Below are positions 34,793 to 42,922 of a stretch of 64,000 nt of DNA, piece by piece. Source of the DNA: Streptomyces acidiscabies (GTDB lineage Bacteria > Actinomycetota > Actinomycetes > Streptomycetales > Streptomycetaceae); the NCBI RefSeq assembly GCF_020010905.1, contig NZ_JAGJBY010000002.1, positions 3,782,001 to 3,846,000 of the forward strand, read 5' to 3'. The notes under the pieces are model-generated. The model saw nothing but the letters and a program-made list of their open reading frames with translations. It was not told where the DNA came from and searched no databases. Position numbers and translations under genes: made by a program. The first letter of the stretch is position 1. Every line of letters begins with the position of its first letter.

Positions 34793-36811
34793 ATGCCGGA
34801 CACCAGCCCCCAGGGCCTCACCAGGCTCGCCTTCGGCGGGGACTACAACCCCGAGCAGTGGCCGGAGAGCGTCTGGCAGGAGGACGTCCGGCTGATGCGC
34901 GAGGCCGGCGTCACCATGGTGAGCGTCGGGATCTTCTCCTGGGCCCTGCTGGAACCCGCGCGCGGGCAGTACGACTTCGGCTGGCTCGACCGGATCATCG
35001 GCCTGCTCCACGACAACGGCATCCGCGTCGACCTCGGCACCCCCACCGTCGTCCCCCCGGTCTGGTTCTACCGCGAGCACCCCGAGGCTCTCCCGGTCGC
35101 CGCCGACGGCACCCGCTACGCCTTCGGCTCACGCGGCGCCATCTGCCACAGCAGCGCCGTCTACCGCGCCGCCGCCGCGAACATCACCACCCGGCTCGCC
35201 GAGCGCTACGCCGACCACCCGGCGCTCGCGATGTGGCACGTCCACAACGAGTACGGCGTCCCCGTCTCCGCGTGCTACTGCGACTCCTGCGCCGCGCACT
35301 TCCGCCGCTGGCTGGAGACGACGTACGGCGGCATCGAAGCCGTCAACGCCGCCTGGGGCACGGCCTTCTGGGGCCAGCGTTACGCGAGCTTCGAGGACAT
35401 CACCCCGCCGCGCACCGCGCCGACCGTCGGCAACCCGGGGCAGGCCCTGGACTTCAAGCGGTTCGCGGACGCCACGATGCGCGAGAACTTCACCGCCGAG
35501 CGGGACATCCTGCACCGCCTCGCGCCGGGCGTCCCCGTGACGACGAACTTCATGACCGCCCTCAGCCAGTGCGACTCCGTCGACTACTGGGCCTGGGGCC
35601 GCGAGGTCGACATCGTCACCAACGACCACTACCTGATCACCGACGGCCGCCGCACCCACGTCAACCTCGCGATGGCCGCCGACCTCACCCGCTCCGTCGG
35701 CGGCGGCGCCCCCTGGATCCTCCTGGAGCACTCCACCTCGGGCATCAACTGGCAGCCCCGCAACCCCGCGAAGGCGCCCGGCGAGATGGCCCGCAACTCC
35801 CTCGCGCACGTCGCGCGCGGCTCCGAGGGCGCCATGTTCTTCCAGTGGCGCCAGTCCCGGCGCGGCGCCGAGAAGTTCCACTCCGCGATGGTCCCGCACG
35901 GCGGCACCGACACGCGCGTGTGGCGCGAGGTCGTCGAACTCGGCGCGTCCCTCGACGCGTTGAACCCGATCCGCGGCTCCCGCACCGAGGCCGACGTCGC
36001 CGTCCTGTGGGACTGGCAGTCCTGGTGGGCGCAGAACCTCGCCTGGCGCCCCAGCGAGGACGCCGACCCGCGCGAGCGCGCCGACGCGTTCTACGAGGCC
36101 CTCTACGACCGGCACCTGACCGTCGACTTCGCCCACCCGGAGTCCGACCTGTCGACGTACCCGCTGGTCGTCGTCCCCGCGCTCTACCTGATGACCGAGG
36201 CAGCCGGGAACAACCTCCGCGCGTACGTCGCCGGCGGCGGCACCCTCGTCGTGTCGTTCTTCTCCGGCATCGTCGACGAGCACGACGCCGTCCACGACGG
36301 CGCCTACCCCGGCGCCCTGCGCGACGTCCTCGGCCTCACCGTCGAGGAGTTCTCGCCGCTGCTGGCCGGAGAAACGGTACGGCTGACCGGTGCGGACGGT
36401 GCCGAGCTGACCGGTGACGTGTGGAGCGAGTTCGTCGTGCCGCGCGGCGCCGAGACCGTGTGGTCCTTCGCCGACGGGCTCGCCGCCGGGCGGCCCGCCG
36501 TCACCCGGCACCGGCTCGGTGAGGGCACCGCCTGGTACGTCTCCACGCGCCTCGGCGCCGAGGGGCTCGACACGGTGCTGGCGCGCGCCGCCGACGACGC
36601 CGGGATCACGCCGCGCGACCTGCCCCGGGACGTCGAGGTCGTGCGCCGGTCCGGGGAGAACGCGGACTATCTGTTCGCCATCAACCACACCGCCGGTGAC
36701 GTCAAGGTGCCGCTGGAGTCCGCCGGCACCGAACTCCTCACCGGCGATCCGGCCTCCGGTCACCTCGCCGTTCCGGCGGGCGCCGTGCGCGTCGTACGGC
36801 TCGACGGCTGA
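34793..36811 (+). CDS. Intracellular GH42 beta-galactosidase
   Basis: This 672-residue enzyme has the GH42 acid/base E153 in HNEYG and nucleophile E312 in LLEHS, followed by the trimerisation and C-terminal beta domains. There is no signal peptide, so it acts in the cytoplasm on imported sugars. GH42 enzymes of galactan loci prefer beta-1,4-galactobiose and longer galacto-oligosaccharides over lactose. A good site, GGGAGAGA, precedes the ATG. It is divergent from the importer and is followed by the secreted galactanase gene. Confidence 0.93.
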   Translation: MPDTSPQGLTRLAFGGDYNPEQWPESVWQEDVRLMREAGVTMVSVGIFSWALLEPARGQYDFGWLDRIIGLLHDNGIRVDLGTPTVVPPVWFYREHPEALPVAADGTRYAFGSRGAICHSSAVYRAAAANITTRLAERYADHPALAMWHVHNEYGVPVSACYCDSCAAHFRRWLETTYGGIEAVNAAWGTAFWGQRYASFEDITPPRTAPTVGNPGQALDFKRFADATMRENFTAERDILHRLAPGVPVTTNFMTALSQCDSVDYWAWGREVDIVTNDHYLITDGRRTHVNLAMAADLTRSVGGGAPWILLEHSTSGINWQPRNPAKAPGEMARNSLAHVARGSEGAMFFQWRQSRRGAEKFHSAMVPHGGTDTRVWREVVELGASLDALNPIRGSRTEADVAVLWDWQSWWAQNLAWRPSEDADPRERADAFYEALYDRHLTVDFAHPESDLSTYPLVVVPALYLMTEAAGNNLRAYVAGGGTLVVSFFSGIVDEHDAVHDGAYPGALRDVLGLTVEEFSPLLAGETVRLTGADGAELTGDVWSEFVVPRGAETVWSFADGLAAGRPAVTRHRLGEGTAWYVSTRLGAEGLDTVLARAADDAGITPRDLPRDVEVVRRSGENADYLFAINHTAGDVKVPLESAGTELLTGDPASGHLAVPAGAVRVVRLDG

Positions 36812-36957
36812 GCCGGACACCGACTCCCCCTTCGCCCGTGGAGCCGCGAGCCGCGGGCGGAGGGGGGCCCTCGCACCTGTACGGTCCCGCAAGGGGCTTG
36901 TGGTTGTCAGGTGCGGGACACTCCACCCCCATCACGTCGAAGGGACGACGGACGACG

Positions 36958-38526
36958 ATGTTCCATCCCAGACGCACTCTCCAGGCCCTCCTGCTGCCGC
37001 TGGCCGCGGGCCTCGCCCTCACCGCCCTGCCCGCGCAGACCGCTGCCGCCGCCTCCACGCTCACCAACGGCGGCTTCGAGTCCGACGGCACCGGCACCGC
37101 GACCCCCGCCGGGTGGTCCACCTACTCGGCAGGCGGCCAGAACTCCGCCTCCTTCACCGAGTCCGGTGGCCACGGCGGGAGTTACCGGCTCACCCAGTGG
37201 GCGTCCAGCGCCTACAAGGTGGAGACGTACCAGTACCTGTCGGGGCTGGCCAACGGGAACTACACGCTGACCGCGTGGGTCCGCTCCGGTGGCGGGCAGA
37301 ACGCGGCGTACATAGCGCTCAAGGGGTGCGGGGGCACCGAGCAGCGTACCGACATACCGGTGTCGTCCAGTGGTTGGATCCGCATTGTCACGCCGGTCAA
37401 TGTGACGAACAACCAGTGCACCATCAGCATCAACAGTGACGCCAACGCCGGTAACTGGATCAATGTTGACGACCTGTCGTTCAGTGCAGGGACCACCGGT
37501 ACATCGATCCATGGTGCCGACATCTCCTCCCTCGCCAAGAGCGAGGCCAAGGGCGGCGTCTACAAGAACGCCTCCGGCACCAGCGGCGACGCCCTCGGCA
37601 TCCTCCGCAACGCCGGCATGAACTACGCGCGCCTCAAGGTCTGGGTCAACCCCGCCGACGGCTACAACGACAAGGCGCACGTCCTGGCGATGGCCAAGCG
37701 GATCAAGGCGTCCGGCATGAAGCTGCTGGTCGACTTCCACTACTCGGACACGTGGGCCGACCCGGGCGCGCAGTCCAAGCCGGCCGCATGGGTGGGCCAT
37801 ACATACAGTCAACTCAAGACGGACGTGTACAACCACACGTACGACGTGTTGAACGCGTTGAAGGCTCAAGGCACCACCGCCGACATGGTCCAGGTGGGCA
37901 ACGAGATCAACGGCGGCATGCTGTGGAACGAGGGATCGACCAGTAACTGGTCCCAGCTCGCCGGACTGCTCAACAGCGGATACGACGCCGTCAAGGCGGT
38001 CAACTCGTCCACCACCGTCGCCCTGCACCTCGCCAAGGGCGGCGACCTGTCCGGCACCCGCTGGTGGTTCGACAACGCCGTCTCCAACGGCGTCAAGTTC
38101 GACGTGATCGGCCTGTCGTACTACGGCTACTGGCACGGCCCGCTGTCCGACTTCCAGACGACCCTGGACGACGCGGCGGCGCGGTACGGCAAGCCGGTGT
38201 ACGTGGCGGAGACGGCGTACCCGTTCACGCTCGCCCAGGACGACTCGCTGGAGAACCAGATCGACCTGAGCAGCGAGCTGGTGAGCGGCTACCCGGCCAC
38301 GGTCGCGGGCCAGACGAAGTGGATGAACGACGTCGCCAGCATCGTCGAGGCCGTCCCGAACGGCCGCGGCCTGGGTGTCTTCTACTGGGAGGCCACCTGG
38401 ACCGCCGTCACCGGCAACGGCTGGGACCCCAAGGACGCCGCCTCGGGCAACGGCTGGGAGAACCAGGCGCTGTTCGGCTACGACGACAAGGCGCTCGGCT
38501 CGATGACGTGGTTCAAGCACCGGTAG
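36958..38526 (+). CDS. Secreted arabinogalactan endo-beta-1,4-galactanase (GH53) with N-terminal CBM
   Basis: This 522-residue secreted protein has a signal peptide (about 1-33, ending QTAAAA), a jelly-roll carbohydrate-binding module (about 35-180, NGGFESDG...INVDDLSF, resembling CBM61), then a GH53 barrel. The catalytic acid/base is E316 in VGNEING and the nucleophile is E418 in AETAYP. GH53 enzymes cut beta-1,4-galactan of plant pectin. The products would feed the adjacent importer and GH42 enzyme. The start at 36958 gives a normal Sec signal; the frame is open further upstream without one. Confidence 0.93.
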   Translation: MFHPRRTLQALLLPLAAGLALTALPAQTAAAASTLTNGGFESDGTGTATPAGWSTYSAGGQNSASFTESGGHGGSYRLTQWASSAYKVETYQYLSGLANGNYTLTAWVRSGGGQNAAYIALKGCGGTEQRTDIPVSSSGWIRIVTPVNVTNNQCTISINSDANAGNWINVDDLSFSAGTTGTSIHGADISSLAKSEAKGGVYKNASGTSGDALGILRNAGMNYARLKVWVNPADGYNDKAHVLAMAKRIKASGMKLLVDFHYSDTWADPGAQSKPAAWVGHTYSQLKTDVYNHTYDVLNALKAQGTTADMVQVGNEINGGMLWNEGSTSNWSQLAGLLNSGYDAVKAVNSSTTVALHLAKGGDLSGTRWWFDNAVSNGVKFDVIGLSYYGYWHGPLSDFQTTLDDAAARYGKPVYVAETAYPFTLAQDDSLENQIDLSSELVSGYPATVAGQTKWMNDVASIVEAVPNGRGLGVFYWEATWTAVTGNGWDPKDAASGNGWENQALFGYDDKALGSMTWFKHR

Positions 38527-38573
38527 CCCCCTCGGGCACCAGTGGTCACCGGCTGAACCAGTGACGAGCACGC

Positions 38574-38608
38574 AGGCCCGGCCGCGCACACCCCGCGCGG
38601 CCGGGCCT
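38574..38608. terminator. Bidirectional terminator
   Basis: A perfect 14-bp stem (38574-38587 with 38595-38608) with a 7-nt loop lies between the convergent GH53 and VOC genes and overlaps the VOC stop codon. Confidence 0.85.
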
Positions 38609-38993
38609 ACTTCGTCTGCATCAGCTGGATCAGGTTGCCGCAGGTGTCGTCGAGGACCGCGACGACGACCGGCCCCGCGTCCACCGGCTCCTGCGCGAAC
38701 CGCACCCCGAGCCCGGAGAGCCGCTCGAACTCGGCGCGCACGTCGTCCACGGCGAACGAGGCCGCCGGGATGCCGTCCGCGAACAACGCGGCCTTGTACG
38801 GGCCCACGGCGGGGTGCCCGGAGGGCTCCAGCAGCAGCTCGGGACCGTCGGGGTCACCGGCCGCGACGACGGTCAGCCAGCGGTCCGTCCCCACGGGCAC
38901 GTCGTGCTTCGTCACGAAGCCGAGGACGCCGGTGTAGAAGCGCCGGGCCTTCTCCTGGTCGTCGACGAAGACGTTGGTCAGACGGATCCGCAC
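38607..38993 (-). CDS. VOC-family (glyoxalase-like) protein
   Basis: This 128-residue protein has the vicinal oxygen chelate fold (NVFVDDQEKARRFYTGVLGF; VVVAVLDDTCGNLIQLMQ). The GTG at 38993 is preceded by GGGAG, so it is preferred over longer forms. The function is likely small-molecule binding or detoxification. It is unlike the VOC protein at 29869-30219 in detail and has no operon partner. The 286 bp upstream of it, shared with the next gene, show no other gene. Confidence 0.82.
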   Translation of the reverse strand: MRIRLTNVFVDDQEKARRFYTGVLGFVTKHDVPVGTDRWLTVVAAGDPDGPELLLEPSGHPAVGPYKAALFADGIPAASFAVDDVRAEFERLSGLGVRFAQEPVDAGPVVVAVLDDTCGNLIQLMQTK

Positions 38994-39279
38994 GAGGTGC
39001 TCCCTGGGGGCGTGGACGGGCGTTGGCCCCCTCACCGTAGAACCCCGGCGTCCCCCGGCCGAACGGGCGCGCCCGCAGGTCGGGACGCCGTCGCCGCACG
39101 TCCCCCGCGCCGATCCGGAACCGTGCCGCACGCCCCGCGCGCGTGCGGCGTCCGTGCAGGCCGGACGGTGTGTTCCGGACGGGCACGGCGGAGTCCGGGA
39201 CGGGGAGGCGTCGACTGCGGGAGAGTGGACAGACGCGGTAGGAGGAGGCCCCGACGCGAGGACGGAGGGACAGGTTCAG

Positions 39280-39573
39280 ATGCTGAGGACTCCCGTGGCC
39301 GGGCGGCGCCTGGAGATTCTGGAATGGCTCAAGGAGCCCGCCCTGCACTTCCCCGCGCGGCGGCGCGCAGCGTCCCCCGGGCACGGCGTCACCGCCGACG
39401 CGCTCGCCCACAAGCTCGGCGTGCGCCGCAAGGCCGCCGAGGCCCACCTCGACCTCCTCGCGCGCGTGGGCCTGCTGCGGGCCGAGAAGGTCGGCCGGCG
39501 CACCTACTACCGGCGCGACGAGATCCGTATCGCCGAGGTCGCCCGGATGTTCGAGAAGGGCTGGCAGAGGTAG
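39280..39573 (+). CDS. ArsR-type winged-helix regulator
   Basis: This 97-residue protein is a single winged helix (LAHKLGVRRKAAEAHLDLLARVGLL, about 45-68, then GRRTYYRRDEIRIAEVARMF). It lacks the metal-binding cysteines of ArsR. Streptomyces has many small regulators of this type. The ATG at 39280 follows GGAGGGA. The frame is open upstream but without coding character. Target unknown. Confidence 0.75.
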   Translation: MLRTPVAGRRLEILEWLKEPALHFPARRRAASPGHGVTADALAHKLGVRRKAAEAHLDLLARVGLLRAEKVGRRTYYRRDEIRIAEVARMFEKGWQR

Positions 39574-39606
39574 CGCGGGAGGGCTGCTGGGACGGGGGAG
39601 ACGGGC

Positions 39607-39622
39607 CCGGGGAAAGCCCCGG
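39607..39622 (+). terminator. Short GC-rich hairpin
   Basis: CCGGGG (39607-39612) pairs with CCCCGG (39617-39622) in the gap after the ArsR-type gene. It is a probable weak terminator. Confidence 0.45.
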
Positions 39623-39701
39623 CAAAGCCCCCTGCCCGCGCGCATGGAGACGGGTGCCGACTGAAAGGATTACCCGACTCCGACAGGAAGGTCCCACGTT
39701 C

Positions 39702-40658
39702 ATGCACCGTCGCGCGGCTCTCGTCCCCCTCCGGTACGTCACCCTTCCGGGCCACGGCCCCGAGGACGTCGTGGCGGACGGGCAGGGCAGAGTCCTGACC
39801 GGCGTCGCGGACGGGAGGATCTTCCGGATATCCGGCCTCGACGACCCGCGCGCGGCCCGCGTCGAGCACGTGGGGGAGATCGGCGGCCGTCCCCTCGGTC
39901 TCGAACTCCTCCCGGACGGCGGCCTGCTGGTGTGCGACGCGGAGGGTGCCCTGCTGCGCGTGGACACCGGCGACGGCAGCGTGCGCGTGCTGACCGAGTC
40001 GGCCAAGGGCGAGCCCCTGAGGTTCTGCAGCAACGCCGTCGCCGTACCCGACGGGACGGTCTACTTCACCGTCTCCAGCCGGGAGTTCGCGCTGGGGGAG
40101 TGGCTCGGCGACCTCGTCGGCCACACCGGCACCGGACGCCTCCTGCGGCTCTCGCCGGGCGCCGACACGCCCGAAGTGCTCCTGGAGGGGCTCCAGTTCG
40201 CCAACGGGCTCGCGGTGAGCGGCTGCGGCGCGTTCCTGATCGTCGCCGAGACCGGCGCCCGCCGCCTGACCCGGTACTGGCTCACCGGCCCCCGTACGGG
40301 CGTCGCCGAGCCCTTCCTGGAGGACCTCCCGGGCTACCCGGACAACCTGTGGCGCGAGAGCCCCGACGGCCCCGTCTGGGTCGCCCTCGCGGGCCCCCGC
40401 GTCCCCGCGCTGGACCTCCTGCACCGCGCGTCCCCCACCGTCCGCCGCAGGGCCGCACGCCTCGCCCTGCACGCCCCCTACCGCCCCTCCGGCACGATCG
40501 GCGTCCTCGCGGTCGACGACACCGGCCGCACCGTCCACCACCTCACCCGCCGCCGCTCCGGCTTCCGCATGGTCACCAGCGTCTGCCGCACGACGGACGG
40601 CCTCCTGGTCCTCGGCAGCCTGAACGAGCCCGGCATCGCCGTCTGCGCGCCCGTATAG
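39702..40658 (+). CDS. SMP-30/strictosidine-synthase-like beta-propeller protein
   Basis: This 318-residue protein has repeated propeller blades (GPEDVVADGQGRVLTGVADGRIF; SNAVAVPDGTVYFTVSS; ANGLAVSGCGAFLIVAETGARRLTRYWL) of the SMP-30/gluconolactonase/strictosidine-synthase superfamily. Known members are lactonases or hydrolases and a few are synthases. There is no signal peptide. The ATG at 39702 follows AGGAAGG. The neighbours give no clue to the substrate. Confidence 0.85.
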   Translation: MHRRAALVPLRYVTLPGHGPEDVVADGQGRVLTGVADGRIFRISGLDDPRAARVEHVGEIGGRPLGLELLPDGGLLVCDAEGALLRVDTGDGSVRVLTESAKGEPLRFCSNAVAVPDGTVYFTVSSREFALGEWLGDLVGHTGTGRLLRLSPGADTPEVLLEGLQFANGLAVSGCGAFLIVAETGARRLTRYWLTGPRTGVAEPFLEDLPGYPDNLWRESPDGPVWVALAGPRVPALDLLHRASPTVRRRAARLALHAPYRPSGTIGVLAVDDTGRTVHHLTRRRSGFRMVTSVCRTTDGLLVLGSLNEPGIAVCAPV

Positions 40659-40685
40659 GACCTCACCAGCGGAGTTACGCTGAGG

Positions 40686-40710
40686 CCCGGCCGTGATCAC
40701 GGCGGCCGGG
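40686..40710 (+). promoter_or_regulatory. Hairpin directly upstream of the crcB ribosome-binding site
   Basis: CCCGGCC and GGCCGGG flank the perfect palindrome CCGTGATCACGG, with a two-base bulge. It ends where the GCAGGAG ribosome-binding region of crcB begins. It may be a terminator for the upstream gene or a control hairpin. It does not match the fluoride-riboswitch fold. Confidence 0.4.
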
Positions 40711-40725
40711 CAGGAGATGTACGAC

Positions 40726-41154
40726 ATGACAGCGCCGAAGGCACAGCGCGTGCGCGGGGGACAGCTTCCGGTGGTCGCGGTGGTGGCCGCCGGGGGCGCC
40801 GCCGGGTCCCTGATCCGGTACGGGGCGGGCCAACTGTGGCCCGCGCGCGCGGGCGGGTTCCCGTGGGCGACCTTCGGGATCAACGTCGTCGGGTGCGCGG
40901 TGATCGGCGTGTTCCTGGTCCTCGTGACCGAGATCCTCACCGTGCACCGGCTGGTGCGGCCGTTCTTCGGGACCGGGGTCCTCGGCGGGTTCACGACGTT
41001 CTCGACGTACGCCGTCGACATCCGGAAACTGGTGGGAGAGGGCCATCCCGCCACCGGCTTCGCCTATCTGGCGGGCACCCTGTGCGCGGCTCTGGCCGCC
41101 GTATGGCTCGCGGCCGGCGCGACACGCCGTCTCTTCGCGAGGAGGCAGACATGA
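40726..41154 (+). CDS. crcB: CrcB/Fluc fluoride channel subunit 1
   Basis: This 142-residue protein has four membrane helices and Fluc motifs GGAAGSLIRYGAG, WATFGINVVGC and GGFTTFSTYAVD. Two copies of such chains form a dual-topology channel that lets fluoride leave the cell. The ATG at 40726 is chosen because CAGGAG lies 9 nt upstream. Its stop overlaps the DUF190 start (ATGA). A second CrcB two genes on suggests a heterodimeric channel. Confidence 0.93.
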   Translation: MTAPKAQRVRGGQLPVVAVVAAGGAAGSLIRYGAGQLWPARAGGFPWATFGINVVGCAVIGVFLVLVTEILTVHRLVRPFFGTGVLGGFTTFSTYAVDIRKLVGEGHPATGFAYLAGTLCAALAAVWLAAGATRRLFARRQT

Positions 41155-41531
41155 CGAGGTTGACCGGCAGTGCTCTGAGGTTGACCGTGTTGATCGGGGA
41201 GAGCGACACCGTCAACCATCGACCGCTGTATGCGGAGATCGTGCACCGCGCGCACGCGGCGGGTCTCGCCGGGGCGAGCGTGTTCCGGGGCATCGAGGGC
41301 TTCGGCGCGTCCTCGCGCGTGCACACGACACGGCTGCTGTCCCTCAGCGAGGACCTGCCGGTCGCGGTGGTCGTCGTCGACGCGGAGGAACGGGTCCGCG
41401 CCTTCCTGCCGCAGCTCGACGGACTGGTCGCCGAGGGGCTGGTGACGCTGGAGCCGTGCGAGGTCGTGACGTACACCGGCCGCCCGGATAAATCCGGCGA
41501 AGCGGACAAGAAGGGTAAGAAATCGTTGTGA
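41151..41531 (+). CDS. DUF190 family protein
   Basis: This 126-residue soluble protein has the PII-like ferredoxin fold seen in DUF190 (ALRLTVLIGESDTVNHRPLY; HAAGLAGASVFRGIEGFG). It overlaps both crcB genes by 4 nt, upstream ATGA and downstream GTGA. The conserved link with crcB suggests a cytoplasmic partner or regulator of the fluoride channel. The lysine-rich tail (about 112-126) is unusual for its neighbours. Confidence 0.9.
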   Translation: MTRLTGSALRLTVLIGESDTVNHRPLYAEIVHRAHAAGLAGASVFRGIEGFGASSRVHTTRLLSLSEDLPVAVVVVDAEERVRAFLPQLDGLVAEGLVTLEPCEVVTYTGRPDKSGEADKKGKKSL

Positions 41532-41893
41532 ACTGGCTGCTGGTCGCCGTCGGCGGCATGGTCGGGGCGCCCCTGCGCTACCTGACCGACCGCGCGGTGC
41601 AGTCCCGGCACGACTCGGTGTTCCCGTGGGGGACGTTCACCGTCAACGTCGTCGGGTGCCTGATCCTCGGCACGCTGACGGGGGCCGCGTCCGCCGGGCC
41701 CGATCTGCGGCTGTTGCTGGGGACCGGCCTGTGCGGCGCGCTGACGACGTACTCGACGTTCTCCTACGAGACGCTCAGGCTGACCGAGACGGGCGCGGGA
41801 CTGTACGCCCTCGCCAACGTCGCGGGCAGTCTCCTGGCGGGGCTGGGGGCCGCCTTCGGGGGCGTGTGGATCGGGCAGACGTTCTGGTCGTAG
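41528..41893 (+). CDS. crcB: CrcB/Fluc fluoride channel subunit 2
   Basis: This 121-residue protein has four membrane helices with GGMVGAPLRYLTD, WGTFTVNVVGC and CGALTTYSTFSYE, matching Fluc channels. The GTG at 41528 overlaps the DUF190 stop as GTGA. It is shorter than, and distinct from, the first CrcB, as expected if the two form one heterodimeric channel with fixed opposite orientation. Confidence 0.93.
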   Translation: MNWLLVAVGGMVGAPLRYLTDRAVQSRHDSVFPWGTFTVNVVGCLILGTLTGAASAGPDLRLLLGTGLCGALTTYSTFSYETLRLTETGAGLYALANVAGSLLAGLGAAFGGVWIGQTFWS

Positions 41894-41979
41894 CGGGGAA
41901 ACGGGAGGGACGGCGCCCTACCCGGGGCTGGTAGGACTGTCCCTCATCAGCCGTCCCCCTTCCCGCAGAACTGGATTCC

Positions 41980-42819
41980 ATGAGCGTCACCATCTCTGTC
42001 GGCCAAGCCGTCGTCCTCGGAGTCGTCGAGGGAGTGACGGAGTTCCTCCCCGTCTCCTCCACCGGCCATCTGAAGATCACCGAGGGCCTGATGGGCATCT
42101 CCGTCGACAACCCGGCGGTCGTCGGCTTCTCGGCCGTGATCCAGGTCGGCGCGATCGCGGCCGTGTTCGTGTACTTCTTCAAGGACATCGTGCGGATCGT
42201 CTCCGCGTGGGGCCGGGGGATCGCGAACAAGGAGGAGCGCCACCACCACGACTACAAGTTCGCCTGGTGGGTCATCTACGCGACGATCCCGATCGTGATC
42301 GTCGGCCTCGCCGCGAAGCCGCTGATCGACGGCGCCCTCGGCTCGCTGTGGGTGGTCGCCGCCTCCCTGATCGTCGGCAGCGGCGTGATGTGGGCCGCCG
42401 ACCAGATGGGGCGCCACAAGCGCGGCGAGGACGACACCTCGTTCAAGGACGCGATGCTGGTGGGGAGTTCGCAGATCCTCGCGTTGCTCTTCCCGGGCTT
42501 CTCCCGCTCCGGCGCCACCATGTCGACCGCGCTCATCCTCGACCTCGACCGGGTCGCGGCCACCCGCCTGTCGTTCTTCCTGGGCATCCCGGCGCTGACC
42601 GGAGCGGGTCTGTACGAGCTGAAGGACGCGCTCGGCGCGGGGGTCGGCGCCGTTCCGCTGGCCGTCGGCACCGTGGTGTCGTTCGCGGTCGCGTACGTCT
42701 CGATCGCCTGGCTGCTGAAGTTCGTCGCCAAGCACTCGTTCAACGCGTTCGTCGTCTACCGCATCATCGTCGGCGTCCTGCTCTTCGGCCTGCTCGCGAC
42801 GGGTGCGCTGAGCGCCTGA
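41980..42819 (+). CDS. uppP: Undecaprenyl-diphosphatase (bacitracin resistance)
   Basis: This 279-residue polytopic membrane protein has the two UppP active-site regions, EGVTEFLPVSSTGH (about 17-30) and PGFSRSGATMSTA (about 170-182). It removes a phosphate from undecaprenyl diphosphate so the lipid carrier can be reused for peptidoglycan and other envelope polymers. It lies 86 bp after crcB and is followed by a strong terminator. Confidence 0.95.
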   Translation: MSVTISVGQAVVLGVVEGVTEFLPVSSTGHLKITEGLMGISVDNPAVVGFSAVIQVGAIAAVFVYFFKDIVRIVSAWGRGIANKEERHHHDYKFAWWVIYATIPIVIVGLAAKPLIDGALGSLWVVAASLIVGSGVMWAADQMGRHKRGEDDTSFKDAMLVGSSQILALLFPGFSRSGATMSTALILDLDRVAATRLSFFLGIPALTGAGLYELKDALGAGVGAVPLAVGTVVSFAVAYVSIAWLLKFVAKHSFNAFVVYRIIVGVLLFGLLATGALSA

Positions 42820-42824
42820 TCAGA

Positions 42825-42877
42825 TCACCGGGCGTGCGACCGGCTTTCAGCCGGCCCGCCCGGTGAATTTTTCTTTT
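42825..42877 (+). terminator. Rho-independent terminator after uppP
   Basis: TCACCGGGCG (42825-42834) pairs with CGCCCGGTGA (42857-42866), with an inner CCGGCT/AGCCGG hairpin, followed by ATTTTTCTTTT. This is a classic terminator with a T tract. Confidence 0.92.
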
Positions 42878-42885
42878 CGTTCGTC

Positions 42886-42915
42886 TTGACACCACCTGTC
42901 GCGCAGCCGCACCAT
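42886..42915 (+). promoter_or_regulatory. Promoter of the FadR-type gene, leaderless
   Basis: TTGACA (42886-42891), an 18-bp spacer and CACCAT (42910-42915) precede the GTG at 42923 by 7 nt. The transcript should start at or next to the start codon. It immediately follows the uppP terminator tail. Confidence 0.6.
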
Positions 42916-42922
42916 CACTCCC

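Noticed and set aside
40660..40725. Fluoride riboswitch upstream of crcB
   Set aside because: The gap is short and filled by a GC-rich palindrome. The conserved pseudoknot bases of the crcB motif were not seen.
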